Shown one piece after another: positions 1 through 4,590 of a stretch of DNA of 6,898 nt (its first letter is position 1; every line of letters begins with the position of its first letter). Under the pieces are notes generated by a model. The model was given only the letters and a program-made list of their open reading frames with translations, was not told the DNA's origin and did no database searches. A program made the position numbers and the translations under genes. This DNA comes from an uncultured Clostridia bacterium (GTDB lineage: Bacteria; Bacillota; Clostridia; Oscillospirales; CAG-382): NCBI GenBank assembly GCA_947627335.1, contig CANQVQ010000082.1, positions 1 to 6,898 of the forward strand, read 5' to 3'.

Positions 1-2
1 CG

Positions 3-1010
3 GTGATTGAATCCAACTACTTCGACTATTTCATCGTCGACCGTACGGAAGAAGGCCCGTACTACATCGGGCTCAAAAAACTGATCCCGCTGATGACGCT
101 CGCCGATTGCGACGTCATGGTGATGACCACGCCGGATTTCGACCGCTACTACCTCAAGCGCTCCCGCGTGCGCAAGGACATCGAATACATCTACCTCCCG
201 CACGACATGATGAGCGTGCATATGGGCTTCCGCGAGGGTGCGCTGGACGCGTTCGACACGATCTTCTGCTCGGGCGAGCACGTCATGAACGAGGTCCGTG
301 CGACCGAACGGGTCTACGGGCTGCCGGAAAAGAAGCTGGTGCCGTTCGGCTATCCGCTCGCGGACAAGCTGGTCGAAGCGGGACGTGCGGCGCGTGCGGA
401 ACGCGTTTCGACCGGGCGGAAGCAGATCCTGATCGCCCCGTCGTGGCAGGAGGACAACCTGCTGGATTCCTGCATCGACGTTTTGCTCGAACAGCTCTGC
501 CTGCCGGAGTACCGCGTGATCGTCCGCCCGCACCCGGAGTACGTCAAGCGCTACGGGGCGCGTCTGCAAAGTCTGGTGGACCGCTACCGCGAAAAGTGCG
601 GGGACGGGCTGGTGTTTGAGCTGGATTTCTCGTCGAACGAGTCGGTCACGACGTCCGACCTGCTGATCACCGACTGGTCCGGCATCGCGCCGGAGTTCTG
701 CTTTTCGACCGGGCGACCGGCGTTGTTCGTCAACACGAAGCTGAAGTGCCTCAACCCGAACTGGGAGAAGATCGGGCTGACCCCAGTCGAGATCTCCCTG
801 CGCGACGAGCTTGGGCGCTCCATCGACCCGAAAGACCTCCCGGCGTCCGTCGCGTCCGTCGTGCGCGAACTGCTCGAGCAGAGCGATTCCTACCGCGAGC
901 GGATCGACGAACGATTCGAGTCGCTGATCTTTAACCACGGGGAAGCCGGACAGGCGGGCGCGAAGTATATCCTGCGCTCCCTGACCGAAAAAAGAGCCGC
1001 AAAGTCTTGA
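3..1010 (+). CDS. CDP-glycerol glycerophosphotransferase-family protein, 5'-partial
   Basis: Members of this family (TagB/TagF-like) transfer glycerol-phosphate or related polyol-phosphate units from CDP-activated donors onto teichoic acid or other surface polymers, at the cytoplasmic face of the membrane. The visible 335 codons hold the GT-B-like C-terminal half: a YIYLPHD segment (residues 62-68, His67), GYPLADKL (116-123), IAPSW (144-148), the RPHPEY donor-site motif (175-180) and LLITDWSGIAPEF (220-232) followed by STGRP. These are the usual positions of the conserved HP and TD-x-S family motifs; here the second reads TDWSG rather than TDYSS. The first codon is GTG, but there is no upstream stop and no room for a ribosome-binding site, so the gene almost certainly begins before the window. 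The acceptor and exact donor cannot be told. The stop codon lies inside the -35 box of the next promoter. Confidence 0.82.
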   Translation: MIESNYFDYFIVDRTEEGPYYIGLKKLIPLMTLADCDVMVMTTPDFDRYYLKRSRVRKDIEYIYLPHDMMSVHMGFREGALDAFDTIFCSGEHVMNEVRATERVYGLPEKKLVPFGYPLADKLVEAGRAARAERVSTGRKQILIAPSWQEDNLLDSCIDVLLEQLCLPEYRVIVRPHPEYVKRYGARLQSLVDRYREKCGDGLVFELDFSSNESVTTSDLLITDWSGIAPEFCFSTGRPALFVNTKLKCLNPNWEKIGLTPVEISLRDELGRSIDPKDLPASVASVVRELLEQSDSYRERIDERFESLIFNHGEAGQAGAKYILRSLTEKRAAKS

Positions 1011-1035
1011 CAGACGCGTCGGTTCGTGGTATACT
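1007..1035 (+). promoter_or_regulatory. Consensus SigA-type promoter with extended -10
   Basis: The -35 box TTGACA (1007-1012) and -10 box TATACT (1030-1035) are separated by exactly 17 bp, and TG at 1027-1028 one base before the -10 gives an extended -10. The -35 contains the TGA stop of the preceding gene. Transcription should start near 1042. This is by far the strongest promoter I can see in the window. It would drive the structured leader and the small membrane protein gene, and perhaps read through into the cytidylyltransferase-transporter genes. Confidence 0.85.
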
Positions 1036-1055
1036 GTAGAAAAGTACGGGGGAAC

Positions 1056-1090
1056 GGGGGTACGTGCGGGGAATTCCATTCCCCGCCCCC
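1056..1090 (+). other. Leader hairpin 1 (G/C-rich)
   Basis: GCGGGGAAT (1066-1074) pairs perfectly with ATTCCCCGC (1078-1086) around a 3-nt loop. A run of G at 1056-1060 can extend the stem against CCCC at 1087-1090 across a 5-nt bulge. ACGGGGG occurs twice, at 1046-1052 and 1054-1060. No T-run follows, so this is not a normal intrinsic terminator. It lies within about 15 nt of the predicted transcript start and could stabilise the 5' end. Confidence 0.5.
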
Positions 1091-1113
1091 TTATCGTCGT
1101 GCCCCGGTTTCGG

Positions 1114-1194
1114 CGAATTTTCATTTTCGGGTCAGACGACGACCCGAATTTGCCGCTTCGCAGACTTGCGAATCGGCAAAACCATGAAAATTCG
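1114..1194 (+). ncRNA. Candidate three-way-junction structured RNA element
   Basis: Three nested perfect or near-perfect stems can form at once. P1 pairs CGAATTTTCAT (1114-1124) with ATGAAAATTCG (1184-1194), 11 bp. P2 pairs TTCGGGTC (1126-1133) with GACCCGAA (1141-1148), 8 bp, with a 7-nt loop. P3 pairs TTTGCCG (1149-1155) with CGGCAAA (1174-1180), then after one C/T mismatch TTCGCA (1157-1162) with TGCGAA (1167-1172) around a GACT tetraloop. Junction linkers are 1, 0 and 3 nt, so P2 and P3 abut directly. The pairings are seen in the sequence; that they form in the cell is inference. I cannot assign a known RNA family. An alternative is a dispersed cruciform-type DNA repeat. Confidence 0.4.
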
Positions 1195-1245
1195 TTCGGA
1201 TTTGCCGCCGCGATGCGCCCCGATCGGGCTCCGGCTCGCAAAGGA

Positions 1246-1271
1246 CGAGGCAGGACGTCGAGGCAGGACGT
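1246..1271 (+). repeat. Perfect tandem 13-bp duplication
   Basis: CGAGGCAGGACGT occurs twice back to back, at 1246-1258 and 1259-1271, with no mismatch. It sits in the untranslated leader between the three-way-junction element and the last two hairpins. It may be a replication-slippage product or a doubled protein or RNA binding site; nothing in the sequence decides between these. Confidence 0.85.
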
Positions 1272-1291
1272 ATCGAAAATTCAATTGAAAC

Positions 1292-1315
1292 CGAAGTCAA
1301 CGGCAGTTGACTTCG
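1292..1315 (+). other. Perfect 10-bp hairpin in leader
   Basis: CGAAGTCAAC (1292-1301) pairs completely with GTTGACTTCG (1306-1315) around the 4-nt loop GGCA. It is preceded by a short palindrome, TTCAATTGAA (1280-1289). As DNA the symmetric arms could be an operator; as RNA it is a stable stem-loop. No T-run follows. Confidence 0.55.
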
Positions 1316-1319
1316 CGAT

Positions 1320-1360
1320 AGGGGGGTGTGGGGGCGCTGGCGTCCCCACCGTATCCCCCT
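1320..1360 (+). repeat. GC-rich hairpin holding a copy of the GGGGGYGCTGGC repeat
   Basis: AGGGGG (1320-1325) can pair with CCCCCT (1355-1360) and GTGGGG (1328-1333) with CCCCAC (1344-1349), closed by the CGC/GCG region. The core at 1330-1347 has the form GGGGG-CGCTGGCGT-CCCC, and closely similar sequence recurs in reverse orientation near 6189-6206 and 6317-6330. The stem ends 17 nt before the AGGAGG site of the small membrane protein gene. Only a three-T run follows, so termination would be weak. It could be a regulatory stem or one unit of a dispersed palindromic repeat. Confidence 0.5.
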
Positions 1361-1377
1361 TTCCATAAGCACACAGC

Positions 1378-1383
1378 AGGAGG
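1378..1383 (+). promoter_or_regulatory. AGGAGG ribosome-binding site that fixes a GTG start
   Basis: A perfect AGGAGG lies 8 nt before GTG at 1392. It supports this small gene, and its GTG start, over the out-of-frame ATG at 1385, which is only one base away from the Shine-Dalgarno. Confidence 0.85.
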
Positions 1384-1391
1384 AATGAAAC

Positions 1392-1619
1392 GTGGAAATT
1401 CTGTTTACGGTCGCACGGGAAGCGTACATCGACCCGTCGGCGGTAACGGTCGCGGTCTCGTCGATCGGCGGCGTGGTCATCGCTGCCGGCGCGGTGCTGG
1501 CGATCTGGTGGACGAAGGCGAAGAAGAAGGCGGCGGAGAAGCTGCACCTCGACCCGAACGCCCACAAGGAAGTCGAGGACGATCTGATCGTCAACAAGGA
1601 CGAAAACGAACAGAACTGA
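1392..1619 (+). CDS. Small single-span membrane protein, function unknown
   Basis: This is a 75-residue protein I cannot assign to a named family. Residues 1-16 are polar to mixed. Residues about 17-41 (AVTVAVSSIGGVVIAAGAVL and following residues to WW) form one hydrophobic, glycine/alanine-rich membrane helix ending in Trp-Trp. The next stretch, KAKKKAAEK, is strongly basic, and the tail (LHLDPNAHKEVEDDLIVNKDENEQN, split here as LHLDPNAHKEVED and DLIVNKDENEQN) is acidic and probably disordered. By the positive-inside rule the N-terminus is outside and the tail in the cytoplasm. There is no signal-peptide cleavage site. The GTG start has a perfect AGGAGG 8 nt upstream, which makes the gene convincing despite its size. 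It is the first gene after the 1007-1035 promoter and sits between two surface-polymer-themed genes, so a role as a membrane anchor or small regulator is a guess. Confidence 0.75.
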   Translation: MEILFTVAREAYIDPSAVTVAVSSIGGVVIAAGAVLAIWWTKAKKKAAEKLHLDPNAHKEVEDDLIVNKDENEQN

Positions 1620-1651
1620 CGGAAAAAACGGACGCATTCCGGCGCGGACGG

Positions 1652-1667
1652 CGGGGACGGCTCCCCG
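1652..1667 (+). other. Short hairpin after the small membrane protein gene
   Basis: CGGGGA (1652-1657) pairs with TCCCCG (1662-1667) around the loop CGGC, 33 nt after the stop codon at 1617-1619. It has no T-run, so it may be a 3'-end stabilising stem rather than a terminator. Read-through to the next gene remains possible. Confidence 0.35.
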
Positions 1668-1678
1668 GACCCGTTGCC

Positions 1679-1704
1679 ACGCGGTGAAACGCGGCGGAAC
1701 GCGG
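1679..1704 (+). repeat. Three ACGCGG repeats at 10-bp spacing
   Basis: ACGCGG occurs at 1679-1684, 1689-1694 and 1699-1704, in phase with one helical turn, about 160-185 bp before the start of the winged-helix cytidylyltransferase gene. Phased repeats can be a protein-binding array. In a GC-rich genome a chance or slippage origin is also plausible. Confidence 0.4.
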
Positions 1705-1713
1705 CAAGAAACG

Positions 1714-1748
1714 GTTCAAAGCAGAAGCGCGAACCCCGGTTTTTGAAC
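1714..1748 (+). repeat. Inverted repeat upstream of the cytidylyltransferase
   Basis: GTTCAAA (1714-1720) and TTTGAAC (1742-1748) are exact inverted copies separated by 21 bp. The right arm also overlaps a competing hairpin: CCCC (1734-1737) with GGGG (1749-1752) and GTT (1739-1741) with AAC (1746-1748). It lies 116 bp before the ATG at 1864, where an operator for the fused wHTH protein could be expected. I see no clear -35/-10 pair here, so promoter assignment is not possible. Confidence 0.3.
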
Positions 1749-1863
1749 GGGGGAAGCGTTTGTGCGTTTCTTGTTTTTCACGGGGGGCAAAAAGCGCCGA
1801 CGCGCCGTTCAGAACAAGGCGGCGACGGGCGGCGGAATGAACGGTAAGGAAGGGAAGGACGAT

Positions 1864-2772
1864 ATGGCGGAACAGCAGGGACTGACGCGCAGGCAGTTCG
1901 CGATCCTGGAGGCGCTGGCGACGGCGAAGGAACCCTCGCTGAAGCAGCGGGAGCTGGGGAAGCGGACGGGGATGTCGCTGGGAACGGTCAACAAGCTCGG
2001 GAAGGAGCTGGCGGAACTCGGCTACGCGGCGGACGGTCGGATCACGGTGCAGGGGCTGGAGGCGCTGGAGCCGTACCGGGCGAAGCGGGCGATCTTCATC
2101 GCCGCCGGATTCGGGACGCGGCTGGTGCCGGTGACGCTCAACACGCCCAAACCGCTGGTGCGGGTCAACGGGACGCGGCTGATCGACGGGCTGATCGACG
2201 CCTGCCTCGGCGCAGGCGTGCGGGAAATTTACGTCGTGCGGGGGTATCTGGCGGAGCAGTTCGACCAATTGCTGTACAAGTATCCGATGCTGCGCTTTCT
2301 GGAGAACCCGTCGTACAACGAAGCGAACAACATCTCCTCGGCGGTGTGCGCACGGTACCTGATGGGCAACGCGTACGTGCTGGAGGCGGACCTGCTGCTG
2401 CGGAATCCGTCGCTGATCCGACCGTACCAGTACACGTCCAACTTTCTGGGCATTCCGATGGAGCGGTCGAACGACTGGTGCTTCGAGGTGGCGAACGGCG
2501 TGATCCGGGAGCAGAAGATCGGCGGACTGGACTGCTACCAGGAGGTCGGCATCTCCTACTGGGACGCGGAAGCCGGGAAGAAGCTGGCGAACCACCTGCT
2601 GCAGGCGTACGAGATGCCGGGCGGCAAGGAGCGGTATTGGGATCAGGTGCCGCTTTCCATCTTTTCGGACGAGTACCGCGTCGAGGTGCGCCCGTGTACG
2701 GCGGAGGACGTGACGGAGATCGACACGTTCAAGGAGCTCAAGGCGATCGACAAGACCTACGATACACCGTAA
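1864..2772 (+). CDS. licC: LicC-like CTP:phosphocholine-type cytidylyltransferase with N-terminal winged HTH
   Basis: The C-terminal domain (residues about 74-302) is a LicC-type nucleotidyltransferase, a cytoplasmic enzyme that makes a CDP- or CMP-activated headgroup from CTP. It has the signature AAGFGTRLVPVTLNTPKPLV (80-99), EAD with metal-ligand Asp176, NDW, GISYWD, YWDQVPL, and EID near the end with the second predicted metal Asp287. These match pneumococcal LicC block by block. Residues 7-70 form a MarR-like winged helix: LTRRQFAILEAL, then QRELGKRTGMSLGTVNKLGK as helix-turn-helix, then a wing with GRITVQGLEAL. I chose ATG 1864 because it follows GGAAGGGAAGGA and starts just before the HTH; GTG 1762 and ATG 1837 would add a poor-looking basic extension. 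It is followed after 49 A-rich bp by the transporter genes. Substrate may be phosphocholine, or 2-aminoethylphosphonate as in PntC; sequence alone does not settle this. Confidence 0.85.
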   Translation: MAEQQGLTRRQFAILEALATAKEPSLKQRELGKRTGMSLGTVNKLGKELAELGYAADGRITVQGLEALEPYRAKRAIFIAAGFGTRLVPVTLNTPKPLVRVNGTRLIDGLIDACLGAGVREIYVVRGYLAEQFDQLLYKYPMLRFLENPSYNEANNISSAVCARYLMGNAYVLEADLLLRNPSLIRPYQYTSNFLGIPMERSNDWCFEVANGVIREQKIGGLDCYQEVGISYWDAEAGKKLANHLLQAYEMPGGKERYWDQVPLSIFSDEYRVEVRPCTAEDVTEIDTFKELKAIDKTYDTP

Positions 2773-2809
2773 ACAAAACCGTAAAACCATAAAAAACCAT
2801 AAAAAACAT

Positions 2810-2815
2810 GGGAGG
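2810..2815 (+). promoter_or_regulatory. GGGAGG ribosome-binding site that selects the second ATG
   Basis: GGGAGG directly abuts an in-frame ATG at 2816 and lies 6 nt before ATG 2822. The spacing favours 2822 as the start, which gives a protein beginning MKAFKRT, a normal lipoprotein N-terminus. The 49-bp gap before it is A-rich (repeated CATAAAAAA), with no recognisable promoter or terminator. Confidence 0.75.
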
Positions 2816-2821
2816 ATGAAC

Positions 2822-3817
2822 ATGAAAGCATTCAAACGGACCCTGACGGCGCTGCTCGCGGGCGCCATGCTCGCGGCGGGAGCGCTGACGTTTGCTTCGT
2901 GCGGGAGCGGAAAGGAAAAAATCAACATCTGGACGAGCGGGGAGGACTATCGAAACGAATTCTACCTGTCCTCGCTCAAGAAGCAGTTCCCGGATTACGA
3001 CATCACGCTGGAGTATATGTCCAGCAGCGGCATCGCCGCGAAGGTGACCGAGGAGGGCGAGGACTGCAGCTGCGACATCATCCTGTCCGAGGAGTACGGC
3101 TACCTTGAAAAGTGCGAGCCGTACCTCGCGGAGCTGACCGATTTCGACTATTCGCCGTTCCTCGACGAACTCGTGCCGGCGAGCCGCAAGTACACGCCGG
3201 AACTGAAGAACGGCGGGTGCGTCATCCTCAACCCGCAGGTGCTTGCGGACAAGGGGCTGGCGAAGCCGACGAGCTACGAGGACCTGCTGGACCCGTCGTT
3301 CAAGGATCTGGTCTCCATGCCCGACCCGTCGTCGTCCGGCACCGGCTATATGTTCCTGCGGCAGCTGACCAACGAGTGGGGCGAGGACAAGGCGTTCGAG
3401 TACTTTGAAAAGCTGACGGACAACGTGCTGCAGTACACCTCGTCCGGTTCCGGACCGGTCAACGCGCTCAAGCAGGGCGAAGTCGCCGTCGGGCTCGGCA
3501 TGACCTCGCAGGCGGTGACGGAGATCAAGGACGGCGTGAAGCTGGAGATCGTCTTCTTCGAGGAAGGTTCGCCGTTCAGCGTCTACGGCAACGCGGTGCT
3601 TGCCGACAGCGCGGAGCGCGAGGAGGTCATGGAGGTGTTCAACTACCTGTCCACGACCCTCTGCAAGGAGGACAACGGGCTGTACTTCCCGGATCAGATC
3701 TTCAAGGACTACATCCCGGAGGTCGAAGGGTTCCCGACCGGGATCAAGTACGGCAATATGTCCAACGACACGGAGAGCGAAAAGGAAAGGCTTTTGCAGA
3801 GATGGACGTTCAGCTGA
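2822..3817 (+). CDS. ABC transporter solute-binding lipoprotein (ferric/polyamine/aminoethylphosphonate-type)
   Basis: This 331-residue extracytoplasmic binding protein captures the substrate for the permease encoded two genes downstream. The N-terminus has a basic KAFKR, a hydrophobic stretch (residues 8-24) and a lipobox ending FASC, so Cys27 should be lipidated and anchor it to the outer membrane face; Phe at -3 is slightly unusual. The mature part is a type II periplasmic-binding fold: KINIWTSG (33-40) as first strand, CDIILSEEYGYL, and PDPSSSGTGY (167-176), the phosphate/carboxylate-loop-like motif common in this class. There is no adjacent Tyr-Tyr pair anywhere, unlike classical ferric-binding FbpA proteins, which argues against iron. 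Its stop overlaps the ATPase start by 16 nt. Pairing with a LicC-type enzyme points to a choline- or aminoethylphosphonate-type ligand; this is inference. Confidence 0.83.
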   Translation: MKAFKRTLTALLAGAMLAAGALTFASCGSGKEKINIWTSGEDYRNEFYLSSLKKQFPDYDITLEYMSSSGIAAKVTEEGEDCSCDIILSEEYGYLEKCEPYLAELTDFDYSPFLDELVPASRKYTPELKNGGCVILNPQVLADKGLAKPTSYEDLLDPSFKDLVSMPDPSSSGTGYMFLRQLTNEWGEDKAFEYFEKLTDNVLQYTSSGSGPVNALKQGEVAVGLGMTSQAVTEIKDGVKLEIVFFEEGSPFSVYGNAVLADSAEREEVMEVFNYLSTTLCKEDNGLYFPDQIFKDYIPEVEGFPTGIKYGNMSNDTESEKERLLQRWTFS

Positions 3818-4590
3818 ACGACAAGCTGGTCATCGAATCGGTTTCCAAGGGATACAAGGGCAATCCGGCGGTGCTGAAGGACATTTCGTTCACGGTGCGG
3901 GACGGGGAGTTCCTGTCGCTGCTCGGTCCGTCCGGGTGCGGCAAGACGACGCTTCTGCGCATCCTGATCGGGCTTCTCCCGGCGGACAGCGGAAAAATCA
4001 GCAAGGACGGGCGGGACATCACCGCCCTTCCGCCTGACAAGCGGGGCATGGGCATCGTGTTCCAGAACTACGCCCTGTTCGAGAACATGACGGTCCGGCA
4101 GAACGTCGAATACGCCCTGAAGCTGCACAAACTGCCGAAAGCGGAGGTGCGGGAGCGTTCGGAGCATATGCTCGAAGCGGTCGGGCTTGCCGACCAGTCC
4201 CGGAAGTATCCGCGTGCGCTCTCGGGCGGGCAGCAGCAGCGCGTCGCCATTGCGCGGACGCTTGCGCTCAACCCGGACGTGGTGCTGTTCGACGAGCCGA
4301 TGTCGGCGCTCGACGTCGCGACGCGTCTGTCCATGCGGACGGAGCTGAAGCAGCTGCAGGCGAAGTTCGGGACCACCATGCTCTACGTCACGCACGACCA
4401 GGAGGAGGCGTTCGCCCTCTCCGACCGCATCATGATCCTCGACCGCGGGGAGATCAGCCAGCTCGACACCCCGGAACGCATCGCGTCCGAACCGGCGAAC
4501 GATTACGTCCGCTCCTTCGTGCTGGACAACCTGCAGGCGAAGGTGGATTCGCTTGCGCGGTTCATCCGCCGCGACGGGGGCGCGTCGTGA
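3802..4590 (+). CDS. ABC transporter ATP-binding protein, short form
   Basis: This cytoplasmic ATPase powers uptake through the fused permease. All motifs are present: Walker A GPSGCGKTT (42-50), Q-loop Gln88 in FQNYALF, signature LSGGQ (140-144), Walker B VVLFDE (160-165), D-loop SALD, and switch His198 in VTHDQEEA. It therefore looks active. It is 262 residues long, while FbpC/PotA/PhnT-type ATPases of this class usually run to about 340-370 with a C-terminal TOBE regulatory domain. That domain is absent, since the protein ends about 60 residues after the switch region. ATG 3802 lies inside the end of the binding-protein gene (16-nt overlap), with AGGAAAGG upstream, and the stop overlaps the permease start by 4 nt, so the genes are translationally coupled. 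Confidence 0.9.
   Translation: MDVQLNDKLVIESVSKGYKGNPAVLKDISFTVRDGEFLSLLGPSGCGKTTLLRILIGLLPADSGKISKDGRDITALPPDKRGMGIVFQNYALFENMTVRQNVEYALKLHKLPKAEVRERSEHMLEAVGLADQSRKYPRALSGGQQQRVAIARTLALNPDVVLFDEPMSALDVATRLSMRTELKQLQAKFGTTMLYVTHDQEEAFALSDRIMILDRGEISQLDTPERIASEPANDYVRSFVLDNLQAKVDSLARFIRRDGGAS

Larger units (their letters stand above)
1036..1391 (+). promoter_or_regulatory. Long structured 5' leader without a credible gene
   Basis: About 350 nt lie between the promoter and the GTG start at 1392. Open frames here (GTG at 1064, ATG at 1099) have no good ribosome-binding site, no family-like protein sequence, and run through the inverted repeats. In order the leader holds a G/C hairpin (1056-1090), a three-way-junction element (1114-1194), a palindrome CCCGATCGGG (1219-1228), a 13-bp tandem repeat (1246-1271), a perfect 10-bp hairpin (1292-1315) and a GC-rich stem (1320-1360) just before the ribosome-binding site. 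I do not recognise a known riboswitch class. It may be a cis-acting leader, a free-standing small RNA, or a remnant repeat element. Confidence 0.5.

Noticed and set aside
1048..1071. G-quadruplex in the leader
   Set aside because: Only three runs of four or more G are present; the fourth needed for an intramolecular quadruplex is missing, and the runs pair well with nearby C-runs.
1066..1086. Leader hairpin as an intrinsic terminator
   Set aside because: The sequence after the stem is CCCCTTATCG, with no T-run.
1064..1288. Open frames at 1064-1288 and 1099-1368 in the leader
   Set aside because: There is no ribosome-binding site, the protein sequences look unlike any family, and both run through the inverted-repeat structures. 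Non-coding RNA explains the region better.
1762..1863. GTG 1762 or ATG 1837 as start of the cytidylyltransferase
   Set aside because: The extra residues are basic and low in complexity, while ATG 1864 has a purine-rich ribosome-binding site and begins immediately before the HTH. GTG 1762 does have a GGGGG upstream, so it is not fully excluded.
1591..2928. 445-codon open frame on the - strand
   Set aside because: It lies opposite the cytidylyltransferase gene, is dominated by Arg/Leu/Pro/His repeats typical of GC-rich antisense frames, and has no ribosome-binding site or recognisable domain.
3709..4395. 228-codon open frame on the - strand
   Set aside because: It is antisense to the ATPase, whose motifs are complete in the + frame.
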